Positions 1-22,200 of a stretch of 64,000 bases of DNA are shown here, one piece after another. The notes under the pieces are model-generated. The model saw only the letters and a list, made by a program, of their open reading frames with translations, did not search any database and was not told where the DNA came from. Made by a program: the position numbers and the translations under genes. This stretch comes from Prunella strophiata (Eukaryota; Chordata; Aves; Passeriformes; Prunellidae). The stretch is taken from the NCBI GenBank assembly GCA_036583965.1, contig JAZBQD010000013.1, positions 6,364,144 through 6,428,143 of the forward strand. The letters run 5' to 3'. How positions within the stretch are numbered: the stretch's first letter is position 1; each line of letters begins with the position of its first letter.

Positions 1-103
1 TATGTAAAACTAGTCTAGATTTTTCTCTGCAAATATTTTTACCACATCCAAAGATAATATTTCAACAGAAGAATCAAGCCCCGCAGGCTACAGACAGGGC
101 AGC

Positions 104-112
104 TATATATAA
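104..112 (+). promoter_or_regulatory. TATA-like box at the edge of the CpG island
   Basis: TATATATAA lies about 20-30 bases before the abrupt start of CpG-rich DNA and before an initiator-like ctcactcc (121-128). It could serve a distal TBX1 start. No transcript evidence is available. Confidence 0.3.
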
Positions 113-531
113 CCCGCTTGCTCACTCCGGCTCTCCGCGCATCGCTCGGGTTATGCAACCCCCACCGCGACGGTAGCCACCGGCGCGCCCCACAGCTCCG
201 CCCGCCCCGTCGGGGCAATTCCCCGGGACCTCGGTGCAGCTACCCGCCCGGAGGAACCGGCACCGGGGCACGGACCGACACTGGTACTGGTACCCGGGCC
301 GGGCCGAACGCGGCGGGGCGGGCGCATCGCCTTGCCCCGCGCCGATGCGAAAGAAGGGCCCGGGGGACGCCGCGGCGCTCCGAGGGGCCGGTAGCGGGCG
401 GTGAGTAGCACCTCGTCCTCGCCGGGGCAGGGACGGGAACCGAGCGCGGCTCCCGGCCCAGCCGGGCCGTGCAGGTGCTGCCGACGAAGCGGGGTCTCAC
501 CCGCCTCGCTCGTTGCTTTCCGTTTTCTCCG

Positions 532-532
<1 letters not shown>

Positions 533-570
<38 letters not shown>
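533..570. repeat. poly(T) tract, 38 bases
   Basis: Uninterrupted run of T in GC-rich promoter DNA. Its length may be affected by assembly. Such tracts tend to exclude nucleosomes. Confidence 0.95.
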
Positions 571-571
<1 letters not shown>

Positions 572-1094
572 GCGAAGGAAATGCTGGAACGCTGGCGGGC
601 GCTTTGGGACTTGTGGCCCAGGGCTAGGGGGGTCCCATCCGAGCGAAGCGGCCCGCTGTGCACCCTGACGTGCCCACACCCCGCCCGTTGCGGCGGCTCG
701 GACTGCGGGTCCCCGCGGCCACCGAGCCCCGAGGGTCGCCTCCAGCCCCGCGGTGCATGCGAGCTGGAGGAAAAGAGCAATCCCTTCTCTCGGTGCCGGA
801 CATCCGCAGCGTGACGCCGGGCTCGGCTCGGCTCCGCTCGGCTCTTCCCTTCCCGTCGGCCGGTTCCCGGCGCCGTGATTGACACCGCCGGCCCCTCCGC
901 CCGCCCCGCAGCACATCCCATCCCTCCCCGGCGGCCGCTCGCCGTGCCCGGGAGGCGGGGAAGGGCCTCCCCAGCCCTTTGACACCGTCTCGGCAGGAGT
1001 TTCACTTCGCTTTCGCCGCCGTCGCCGCCACTTCTGCAGGCAAACACCCCCGGCTTCCATGTGACGCCTCCCAGCCACTGAATGGGGAAAGCGC

Positions 1095-1102
1095 CTATAA
1101 GG
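1095..1102 (+). promoter_or_regulatory. TBX1: TATA-like box, candidate proximal TBX1 promoter
   Basis: CTATAAGG sits in CpG-rich DNA about 650 bases before the standard TBX1 ATG. A start about 30 bases downstream (near 1125) would give a short non-coding first exon. Motif match and position only. Confidence 0.35.
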
Positions 1103-1753
1103 GAGACACTTTCCCTTCATGCAGGAGAAAAGGAGGGGACGAGGGGGGCAGAAGCAGGAGGTGGTGTTTGAGGGGAAGGGAAGACAGAAAATGAATTAAT
1201 AAATCGCAGGGAACGAATTGGGGGGGGGGGTGGGGTGAGAAATGGACACCCCTGGAAAGAAATTCGTAGAATTATTTGTTGCCCCCCGGTCCCGTCTCGC
1301 TGACAGAGCTCGGTCCGCCGTGCGGTGCTCAGCGCTGGCTACAAAGGAACCCGGGGAAGTTTCTTGCTCCCCAACGCCCTTCCCGGGGGGGGGCAAAGGG
1401 TTTAGGTTGTTTTCTGTTGTATTTATTTTTTTTTAAGTTTCCCTTCCCCACCCCTCCCCCCCCCGTCTGGAAGGAGGGGGTCTCGTTCGCACCTCCCTGG
1501 ATGGTGCGGTAGAAAGGAGGGGAGTTAGGGGGAGGGAGGGGGGGGGCTCGTGGTGGGAGGCTGCCGCGCCTGCTGCTCCTGCATTGGTGTCTCCCCTATG
1601 GACGAAAACAGCCCTCTGTCTCCCAAGGCAAATGCTTTCAGTATCGCCTCTCTGATTTCAGTCGCCGCCGCCGAGCAAGCAGGGAAAGGAGAGCTGGAGG
1701 AGCGCCGCGGCGGCCGCAGCGCGCCCGCCCGCCCCGGCTGCCGCCCTCAGAAG

Positions 1754-11701
<9,948 letters not shown>

Positions 11702-12300
11702 CGGGGCACCGGCGGCACGAGAGACACCGCCCTGCCCCTTCCCGCCTTTCCCCCACCTCCCGCCTTTCGAGTGAGCTGATTGGCCAGATTGACCTGATCG
11801 ACAGCCGGACGGCCCAATCGCCGGCAGCCGGGCCCCGCCCCGCGCCCCGCCCTGTGGGGGCTGTGAGGGCGGCGGTGCCGGGAGCTCCATCGCCGTGTGA
11901 CCCGCGGCTGCACTTTGATAAATGAAGCCATATGTCCTTATCTCCCTATTCCCCCGCGCCTCCGTTCGTGCCGGGCACCGAGGACCGTCGGGCGGCTGGG
12001 ATGCGGTGGGAGGACGGTGAGGCGGCAGCGGTGAAGTGACGTGTCCCCTCTCACTCGCCCGCCGGGTCTTCTGCCGGAGGTTTGGTGTTACCGGTGCCCA
12101 CGGGTGTTTCCTGCCCACGGGCCTGTACGCGAGCACCGAGCAGGGGCTGTGGGGCCGGCCGTGAGCCGTGTGTCGTCGTGCACTTGTCGGTGTCAGTCTT
12201 TCCCAACCCGGGGCACACCGGGGGCTGGTTCACAGGTGGCTCAGGTGGTTCTTTGAGGAGATTCTTGGGGAAGCAGAATTTAGTTTAAGGGAGCGCTTGG
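11702..12300 (+). other. TBX1: TBX1 3' UTR region and end of the GC-rich tract
   Basis: GC-rich DNA follows the stop. The nearest possible poly(A) signal is the variant GATAAA at 11917-11922, with T- and C-rich DNA after it. No AATAAA occurs near. GC content falls sharply after about 12,200. Confidence 0.5.
11917..11922 (+). terminator. TBX1: Candidate variant poly(A) signal of TBX1 (GATAAA)
   Basis: GATAAA is a weak variant signal, 216 bases after the stop. It is the closest candidate; ATTAAA at 12991-12996 is the next. Confidence 0.3.
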
Positions 12301-13615
12301 AATCCTCACTGCCAGAACAAATTTCCCAATTCTCCTCCGGCCCTGACCCATTTGTAAGTTTTGGGGTTCACTGGGATGCCTTAACCATAGCAGCATATTC
12401 TGGAGCTGTTGAGAAGGGCCTATGGCCAAGAGCACAGACAGGCACATGCAGCTGTGTTTGCATCTTGTTTTCCCTACAATACCTGCAAAGGTTTAAAATT
12501 CAGCCTGGGAGTGGGGGAATATCTGCAGATTTCAGGCTGTGTGTTTCCCACCTGCCTCCCAGGCAGCCTCACACAGTTCTGCCTTCCTGCACCCTTTCCT
12601 GAGCTCTTGAATACTCTCCCGTGGAGGTGCCTTTTAAAGGGACTTCAGGGTTTTTTTTCTCAGACTGGTTCACCCCTTATATTTGGCTGACCCAAACTGC
12701 AGTAGTTCTAAAGCATCTATTCTGCATTACCTGCTTGCCTCATCTTCCCTCTTAATGCTGGTAAGTACTTTTTCCTTAAGTATCTTCATTCAGTAGTTGT
12801 TCCTTACTGCTAAAAAGATGGTCCTGCTCATCAGAGTTCTCCAGTGATGTGTTTTGAATAGTTGGCTTGTGTTTTTGTTGGATGCTCACCGAAGGCAGTC
12901 CCTTTGTGTTCAGAGAAGGTATTGAGCAGCTCCTGAGCTGTGTTGGTATACAGTATTATGAACACTTTCCTGATTCTTCCACATGACTCCATTAAAAGAT
13001 GGGGGTTATTTCTTTTAAAGTCATCTATTCATCCATGTTTGTGCATTTTCATTACAAACTCTTTAAAACATGTTCTTTCCCTTGTGCAGGTGGCAGTGTT
13101 AATAGCAATGTTTATTTTGTCTCTGGCAGTGGGCTTTGGGCTTCCAAAACCTTTTTGGAAAGGTTTAAGAAGGGATACAGGCTACCATGAATATTTTATG
13201 TAATTTTTTTTTTCTGTTAAAAAATATATATCTGGATCCATAAAAAAAAGACTTGTGCAAGAAATATGTATTTTATTTGACATTTGCAGTGAATTGTGAG
13301 ATTCTTAGTGTCTGACTAAAGCATAATGCTCTCAGAAAGGTTGATGTAAAATAGCCTTGTGCTTGTTATTAGTCAGTGGGAAATGGCTCTTGGATGTGCT
13401 CTATTGCTATTGCTTTGCCGCTGTTATTTCAGAGTTTTCAGTATCATTTGTTATCTGTAAACTGATTAGTGCCAAAGCTTTGGTCAAACGTTTAATGAAG
13501 TTGTTATATTTATTATTTCCTTCAAAGATTATACAACCCCCTTTTTTTTTTTTTTCTTGATAGTTGCAGCATAGGAAAAAAAGTGAAGACAACCAAAGAA
13601 CCATATCTGCAAAGT

Positions 13616-13653
13616 GTAGATACATGTAGATATTTGTAGATATATGTAGATAA
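13616..13653. repeat. Minisatellite, 10-base unit GTAGATAYWT, about 3.8 copies
   Basis: Four near-identical units starting GTAGATA follow one another. Confidence 0.85.
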
Positions 13654-14493
13654 TCTTATTTCATTTAAATTGAAAAGACATTGGACAGTGACATTTATAA
13701 ATATTTTTCCTGTTCTTTCTTTCCTTCATTTCTTGTTTGATTTTTTGTGTATATTTGTCAGTTTGTCTGCCCTGAAGTCTCAGCCTCCCCTACAAAATGC
13801 AGTTATTTAAATAAGGAGAGTTCTTAGTCTGAGCAAACAGTGGCTCTCCACAGGTGATTGCTCCTTCCCTTCTGTCCCTGCTTGCTGCAGGTGCCCGTGG
13901 TTGTGCTAATCTATCCCAATACAACAGTTTGCAAGGCTGGGGTTCCCAGGTGAAAACAGATCTGTTTGTATTGATAAGCACCTGTTCTCTTTAAGCACAC
14001 ATGGAATGACCCAAGGTGCCAGGACTAAACTGTGCCCTTAATGAAGGTGGCTCAAGGTCCTTGCCTTGACTGTAGGAATTTCAATTTTATATTTGTTAGA
14101 AGAAGAGAAAATCACAGAACTTCAAGCTATGGCTGTGGGTAGAGGGCCCTGAGGCTCACTGGTCTGTGTTCTGTGCTAAAGAACTACTGCAGAGGTCCTG
14201 AGGCTGAATGGGAAGGAGGCCATGCAGCTGTGTCAAGCCTACAGTCTGAGCTATGAAAATGGTGTTTCTAACCATGCATTTAGTCCATCAGCATGCAAGG
14301 TACTTAGATGTGTTCACATTGAAGCATGTTAGCAGTCCAGTTCATGTTGTGCTTTAATCCTTAAATCAGGATTCTTCAGGGCTTTGGCTGGTGTCCCTCC
14401 TTCCATAACAATGTCTCTCTCACTGGATGGGAGTGTTGCAGATATGGAAAGCAAAAAGGGTTATTTTTCTATCCCAACAAAAAAATCTACTTC

Positions 14494-14547
14494 AAATAAA
14501 AAAAAAAAACCACCAAAAAAACCCCCAAAAAAACCAACAAAAACCCA
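14494..14547. repeat. A/C-rich simple-sequence stretch
   Basis: Runs of A interrupted by CC, CCCCC and CAAC groups. Confidence 0.8.
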
Positions 14548-15999
14548 TAATGCTGCAGGTTGACTAGAAGAAGCCTTTTGAAAATCACAGAAAATTTGTG
14601 ACACTTTAATGTCATATTACCTGTCAGCCTGTTAGTCAGGACATATCATGTATAGGCATGTGCATTATCTGTGTATTGTAGATTGATTTGACAAATGACT
14701 TTGTATGACTTGATTACATGTCTGGTTAAACTTCACTCAGCCCATGCTGTCACCAGGGTCCATGGCACATACCAGGAAAGAAGGCAGCCACATTTCTAGG
14801 GGATACTTCCACTTGTGGTTACCTCCAGTCACACAAAGCACTTACACACAAAGTGTCTTTAAAAGCTGCTGTAAAACAGGCCAAGTGTGGAGGTTACAAG
14901 CATCCTTTGTCCTTTCCAAATAGAGCTAGAGAATAAATTAGCCATCTAGCTCTATTTTCTAGAGGTACAGGCTGAGTTCAGTGATTGCTTCTGAGGTCTG
15001 AAAATCACATCACCTAGCTCAGGGGATAAATGCAGGATTAATTCTGTTCCACACAGGTGGAACAGCTCCAGTTTTCAGAAATGGCTTTTTTGCAGTTGAT
15101 TTTATTCTGTCCTTGCTAGTGAAATTGACTAAATTCAATGTAGGATAGGAGCATCAGGATGAGACTCCTGTGTGTTTGCAGTGTTCATGCACACTTGTTA
15201 CACACTTCACAGATGTTCTCTTTAGTCTTTCCTTCTCTTCAGGGAGACCCTGTAACTCTCTGGCTAGAGCTGTGCAGGCAGTCCCCAGCAGCTGCCTCTC
15301 AGCATCCTGGGGTGGTGGCATCTCTTCAGTCAGTCTCAAGCACATGTACACACGGCCATGGCTTCCTGCTACAGTGTGTAACAGTGGCTGGAAGGGCAGA
15401 GAGTGACCCGAGGACTGTAGCAGATGTAGAAGGGTGTTCTGCGTGCAGCAGGCTGCTGGGGGACTGTGTGTCTGCCAGCCATGAGCTGTGGGCTTCTAGT
15501 GCATCTCTACACAGAGCCACGGCTAGTGGGGCTACATGGCTCGGGGCCACCTCAGCTGGGGCACTGTCCTTTCCTGCCAAGCACTCCTCCTCCTCCCCAG
15601 CATGTGGATTTCAGCCTGTGATGCTGGATCCCTCACCAAAGAGCAGCTGTACCTTGATCTGTGTGGACTAAGAACAGCAGGTCCAGTCGTGCTGTGTAAT
15701 GCTCTGCCTGTGTAAAGGGATCCCCATAGCTGCTAGAGACAAGTCAGGCACCACAGTTTTGGGCTGGGGGGCAGAAGCTGAGCCCTGCTGCCTGGAGAAG
15801 GCTGGAAGAGCAAACGCAGCAGTACCTGCAGAGCAGGTTTCAGCAGCATTACCCAAAGAGCTCAAAAAGCTGCCGTGAGCCTGTTGAACACGGCTGGGCT
15901 GGAAGGTGGGAGAAGAGCGTTTGTGTGCACATACATGTGCTGGTTCTTTGTGCTTTGCCTCCTGTTCGGTTTCCTGATAGATTGAAACCAAATTCTGCA

Positions 16000-16290
16000 G
16001 CGCGTTGAGACCGCGGGTGCTTTGGCCTGAGCCGCCGTTTGTGTGGAGCTGCCGGTGTGGGCAGGGACACCCCCAGTGTGTCCCAAGGGTCCCCTCGGAG
16101 GGTCCCCGCAGGTATCGCTGCCCGGTGGCCGCGGCGGAGGAGGAGGAAGGCGCTGCGCGCAGCCCGGCCGGCCCTGGCTGAAGAGCCGGCTCCCTCCAGA
16201 GGGAAGAGCCGGGCATGGCACACGATGGATTCGGCACGCACGGAAAACGAGAAGGGCTTTATCTTCCGGAGCTGGGAAATACGCGATGAG
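16000..16290. promoter_or_regulatory. Isolated intergenic CpG-rich patch
   Basis: About 290 bases with many CpG sites (GCGCGC, CGGCGG, CCGCGG and similar) stand out in AT-rich DNA 4.3 kb beyond the TBX1 stop. An imperfect inverted repeat with CCGGCTC arms lies near 16,186-16,211. No gene of known family starts here. It could be an unannotated promoter or an enhancer-type CpG island. Confidence 0.5.
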
Positions 16291-19200
16291 AGGAGAATAC
16301 AGATTAGGGGGTTAAAGGAAAGATTTCATCTTTGAAACACTCTGGCATAAATAAGAAGGGGCAGTCTCCTGTGCGTTACAATTTGAGGATCCTCAGCCAG
16401 CAATGGCTCAGCCGTTGCTTTAAGCTGCTGTTACTAAGAATCCCTCTGCATGTGTAGAGGCCAGTACTTGTGTATGGATGCAACATTTTTCTAAACATAA
16501 GCATTTTGTTCTTCATTTAATAATTCCAATTCAACTGATTGCTAAGATATATAATTTACACAGGTGTTTGACAAAACTAGGTGAAAGTGACTGTACCCAA
16601 AGATTTCTATTATTGCCATTATCATGAGCTCAGCATGTGCATATAAAATGTGCTGTTACAGTGAGACACCCATTGTTGGTGGGAATCTAGATAGTGTACC
16701 AAAGGTTGGAAATCTCAAAGAATAGTATTTCATACTTTTTTTCCTGCCCAGTATGTTGCACACACAATCAATGCAAATAAGAAGAGCTAGTTTTGAAGAC
16801 ACACAATAATTTTGAAAAACACAGGCATGTACATGTACAAGTCTGCTCTCCAAAGGCCCTCTGTCCTTCAGGAGAGCTGTGCAAAGTATTATGTGTGTTG
16901 CATATGCCAGAAAACACGCCCTCATTCCCCCCATTAATAGAAATGACCTATTATAAATTTACCAAAGATACCATAGTTTTATAAATTGGCCACATATGTC
17001 TGTGTAATATATTTATTATATCACATTTCACAGCATTTCTGTTTTATGAAATTCAGCCTTGAATTTGTCACATATGTTTTGCATATATGTGTAATAGTTG
17101 GCCAAGTATATCCAAGTAAAGTATGATAAATGTGTTCTTTCCATATGGGAAATTAAATGTTTTTCCAGATTAAAAAAAAAAAAAATGTTTATTAAGAGCA
17201 GCCTATACAAAATAATTACAATAAATCACTCACTTCTGTTTAGGTTAAAATTATAAATTTGAACTAGTAACAAAGTGATTAAGAACAAGAGCCAGAAAAG
17301 TCTCATTTAGGACCAAATTCTATAAGGAGATGGAGCAGCATAGATAGAAGAGGCTCCTCCACATTTTCAAGGCTTGCTGCTCCATGTTGGGACATCCTGC
17401 CAGGCTGTAGAGCAGCTTCCACCTCCTGCTCCCAGGGCAACTGGGGCTGCCAAAGGACAGCCTCCCATGCCCTCTGTGAGAGGGGCACTGTGAGAGTGAG
17501 TGACCAGCCTGAGAACAGCTCTCAGTGGGCTCTGGGAGATGGAGAAGGGAAGGCAATGTTTTCCTGCAGTGTCTTCCCCCTCCTCCCTGACGCTCCTTCT
17601 GGCAACCAGCGGGTGCTTCAGTGGGCAGGGCAGGACACCTCAGGTGCCACAGCTGTGCCCAGTGCCTGCCTTCACAGGAGTGACTGCAGTGGTGCCCAGG
17701 GACTCAGACTGATGTCCTTGGGCTTTCAATTGCAAAAAAGAAGTGAAAAATGGAATAAACAACATGTAAAACTTACAGAGGCACCTTGGTGTGAGGTGTT
17801 AGCACTATTGCTTTTGTCACAGGTTTAGCTTGGATGATGGGTGTTTGTGTTTTGCTTCACTTGCTGTGTGCTCCCACTGTTCCTTGTTCCAGGGAGCAAT
17901 GGTTCCCCCCTCGTGGTGCTCCAGCCTGGCTGCTTCAGCTGCCCTTTGCCTGGGGTGTGAGCTCCAACCGTGGGCAGCAAGAACCAGCATGAGAGGGGGG
18001 GGCTGCAGGCAAAGCCTATCATCTGGGAAGGGCAGAGGAGGGGTGGGAAGAGGCAGCCCTTCTCCCAGGCTGGTTCTGTTTGAGCACTGCCTTGCACATT
18101 TCTTTTATTTCAGCAAATATGAAGTGAGTCTTTCATTCTATTCCCTTTCCTGCTTGTTGTCAACTACTTCAAACCAGATGGGCTCAAGAGATAAAACTAT
18201 AAAGACTCAATGTCTCTATTTAGCAGGATGCCAAGTCTGCATGCCATCAAAATATCTGAGGCAAAAAAAATCTGAACAGGACAATACTTACTCTTAAGTG
18301 TTAAGAGCAGCCTAGATGCTTTTCCATGAACACAGACAATGCATCCATGAATCACTGAGATTTCATATCAGCAATTTTTAAAATTACCATCAGGACAAAT
18401 GCCACAGCCACATTCTCTGTCCTGTTAAAAATTATTCCATAGGCCCAGCACACCCGCTGCCTTCTTACCTATGTCAGAACATGTTTCTAGCAAGCAGTGC
18501 CATGGGGGCTTAGAAAAAGTACTTTTGCATGTGTGAGATGCCAGAGCTGGGGAGCAGAATAATGCTCAGCATTTGAACATCTTCACTAGATTTCCTGGTC
18601 TGGACATAATCAGGCTCAATCAATCCTGCCACTGGTTGGAAAGAGAGATCATTGCTGTCCAGAAAGCATCTGAGGATTTCAATGGTTTTTTTCTGCCCTA
18701 GTTTATGTACACTGAGAATAAAAACTCAGAGGAAACAGCTGTAATCTCAAGTAAATTTAACAGCCTTTTTTATTCCCTTTTATTTTTTTTAATAATTAGA
18801 ACTTAAAATTGTAACAGAGAATTATTAGAATTAATATATTTTCCACTGCCATGTCACTTTCCTGTGAGGAGATTTTAATACTGCAGGGTGGTTCTCCTTC
18901 AGTACACATGGCTGCTTCAGGTCCTCAGTCCTTCCTGCTGCTCTCCCCTGTGGCACTGCAGCTTCTGATTTTATGACTCTTCAGAGCAGAGAAATAAATG
19001 CACTCTCCTCTGGGTGAACACAGGCTTATTTAGAGGAGTAGATTGTGGTCTACAGGATTTCCTAGTGTACTGACACCTTTAAAAAAGCATGCTGGGGAAG
19101 TAAAAGCAAATATGTCTGAGACAAAAATAAGCTGGTGTATGAGTTTTAGAGGCCAGCCCTATCACTGTATGGTCCCACCAGGCACTCTTCCTGCCATCCC

Positions 19201-22200
19201 TGTCCCTCTCCCATGGACAATATGGCCACTGCTGGTGGTTTGCTCCAATGCCCTTCATACCTTCCACAGTCTTCCTGTCACCTAACTCAGAGGGACAACC
19301 AAGTTGCTCCTTTGTTTTGATTTACCCCCTCATTTCCTCTTTCTCCTCCTCTTACAAAGCAAACTGCAAATCAAATTCCTCTGAGCTCAGAATAAAGCAG
19401 TACACAGCACTGCTGATAGGATGTACAGCTGTGGTTCAGACTACTAATCAGGTGAGCAAAACATTCCCAACTGAGAGATTATATTTTCATTTAATACTGT
19501 GAGATCCTTACATGAATTGCCATCTCCCCCCCAGTATGATCTTAATTCTGGATAGCTTCCTTCACTTTATTAAAGAAACCTCCAGGATGCCCCAGAAGAG
19601 TAGGACAGAGACAAACACAGCCAAGTTTACTTGGAAAAGCTGTAGTAGGGGGACCCAGGCTGGAGTTTCAGAACATTATGCATTAGCAGAAACCCCCCTG
19701 CCTTTCTCCTTAGTCATGGCTGTCACTTTCCTGGTAGCACAATGGTCATGCTTAAACATCAAACTGTGTGTCTCAACACTGCTGTAACATTGCCTAGTAT
19801 TAATCCAGGCAGTCATGTGCCACGTTTCATGTAATGATCCACACTTTCACACCACAGACACACAGCCAGAAAAGGAAACACATTGATTTAGCACTCAGTA
19901 ATCCTTGTTTAATCCCCAGTCCTTTGGTTTACATCACTAACATGGCTCCTGCAGTAGTCAGTGTTCTATCTTTGTTCTTGGCAGACTGAATTAAAGGAAA
20001 GATTTATTAATTTGCAAGTTGGCTTTGTAGATGCATCTTAAATATGCTAAAAACAAAAGCAGTCCAGAAGCCAGTATTGGCTTAACTATAAAAATCTGCT
20101 CTTTTAAACTGAAACCTTTACAACAGTCCAAGTCAAGCTGCAGAGTAATTTTTTTGGCTTGCTGTAGCAATTGCATTCTAAGGGACTAAATTTAACAACT
20201 GTCTCATTGCATGCCCCAAGCTTACTTCCTTTTTCACTCATTATTACAAACACAATCTCCTCTTTCCTTGCTCATCTACACTAAGGACTGCAATGCTTTA
20301 TGGCTCATGTACTGATAAGAGAAAGGAGTTGTAACTAATGGATTCATTTGCAAATAATGTTAGAGGGTCAGAGATCCCATTCATTCCAGTGGTGATAAAT
20401 ATTCCATGTAATTGCTGCACAAAAGCTGGTGTTTGGGATTTATTTCTATTACTTTATGAATGCTGGGTGCTTTCTTCCCCCTCTTGGTGCCAAAGACAGC
20501 GATTCTTGGGAGGAAGCCTTTTGTGATAATTCAGCTGTCATCACCTTCACTCCTGAATCCTCTAGGCCAGGTACAGGCTAGCCCTGTTCCTTTCTGGCAG
20601 CTGAGATTTCAGAGCTGGCTCCAGCACCTGAAGGTGGCTCCTCGCTCACAACCTTCTGCCAGCAAGTCAGAAGAAATCTTGAGTGACAACCATGCTCACG
20701 GCACAATTATAATTTTTTTTTTTTTAAATTAAAACAATGCTAATCTTTTAGATGCAATCAGACATCTGTATTTTACAGTTATAGTTATAATCAGACAATT
20801 GTGTTTTACAGCCTATACTGATACAAACTATCTTTCCTGTTGGAAACCATTCTTCTTTGGGGAAGTCCAGGTTAGTTTCTTAGGCAAATAAACTGTTAGA
20901 AGACTGTAATTCACAATCAAACTATGGCATTTAGGCTCAACTCTAAATCAAACTAGTGTAGTCTGGTTGCTCATTTCAAGGAAACTATAATGTGAAAGAA
21001 AAATCTGTTTTCTGGGTGTTTAAATAAAATCAGCAGTAATATGAAGTGTTAATGAAATAATTGTATTGTGAAAAAGTATGGCATAGATAGTGCTTTGGTA
21101 ATGGGAAGTAAAGGATGAGTCTGTTCCTGCAAGCAGCCCTGCAACCTGTGTCCTTCCTCCTGAAGCTGATGAAACTCTCACCTGTGTGTCTGAGACTGTA
21201 GTTCATATCCTCATTTTCAATTTGTACTTGCATGACTAAGTTTGTTTTTAAATCTGCCTAATCAGACAAACAGAAATATTCAACTCCCAGCAAAATGTAG
21301 GAAGTTAGATGAAAGCACCCAGTAATTTTGAGTGTCTTCCAAGAGACCCATTCGTAAATCTAAACATCCCTTATGAGTCTAATTACTTTAGATACAGATG
21401 TTGACAGTAAATAGCATTTTTCAGTGAAAATATACTCAGTAATTCCTAACTTTCAGCCTCTGATCTAATAATGCTTGTAATAAGGCATGGGGTATTAATC
21501 CTTCTTTTCAGAGGAGTGCCACTGTGCCAATGCCAGAGTATTTGCATCAAAAATTGTTTCTTGCACTTACCATTTGCCCAGGATGGGTGAGCCCTGGATT
21601 TCCTTTCCTGCTGGATGAGCATTAAACCTACAGCTCACTTCTGTGGAAACTGCCCAGCAGTGCAGGCTGCTGTTTGCTGCCTTGGAGGAGGAATGCTGGC
21701 ACCCTCTGGGCCACGTGTGGTGTTGTACCAGACAGCACAGGCAAAAGGAAATCTGTGCAAACTCCCTAGGACAGGCCCCCAGACCACGTGCAACAACACA
21801 CTCTCCATTTATTTATTTCATTGTTTCTTTGTGTCAATTCTGACCTACTTTGACAAAGGGGAAAAAGAAAAGGTTTCTTCCAGCAGCAGGTTTGTGGAGG
21901 GTGACTGTATCTCATTCCACAAGGCTGAGGCTGGAGCTGCTTGTACAGTGGGGGCAGCTCCTCTTCTGTGTGGGAGGTGGATGATGGGTGGAGATGTGCA
22001 ACTCTGTCTGGTAAATGTAATGAACACCATCACCTCCCCTTGACTAGGGATCACTCAAAATTAGGCTTTAACTTTCAACTGCAATGTGATCCTCCATGCA
22101 GCTACTGAATAGTAAAGAAATAATCAAAGAAATGCATTATTTAAAGTGTCACCACACTCTAAAATGTGTAAGGCCACGTTTTATTTAGAAAAGCCTGGCA

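Larger units (their letters stand above)
1..1597 (+). promoter_or_regulatory. TBX1: TBX1 5' flank / promoter CpG island
   Basis: AT-rich DNA to about position 115 gives way to CpG-rich DNA. Two TATA-like boxes are visible: TATATATAA at 104-112, just before the CpG island, and CTATAAGG at 1095-1102. There is a T38 tract (533-570), long G runs at 1220-1235 and 1518-1545, and a C run near 1456-1464. No exon 1 boundary can be fixed. No coding frame here looks real. Confidence 0.6.

Noticed and set aside
151..1047. 298-codon open frame on the - strand in the promoter CpG island
   Set aside because: Runs through the T38 tract as poly-Lys and has low-complexity Arg/Pro/Gly content; a composition artefact.
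1550..1597. Further N-terminal extension of the TBX1 frame from GTG at 1550
   Set aside because: Needs a non-ATG start in G-run DNA and has no family resemblance; ATG 1598 is the first ATG.
14100..14240. Possible CR1 remnant (aaatcacagaacttcaagc)
   Set aside because: Only a short similarity to the CR1 3' region; too weak to call.
15159..15671. 170-codon open frame in the TBX1-GNB1L interval
   Set aside because: No recognisable family, no splice or poly(A) context; adjacent frames are equally open.
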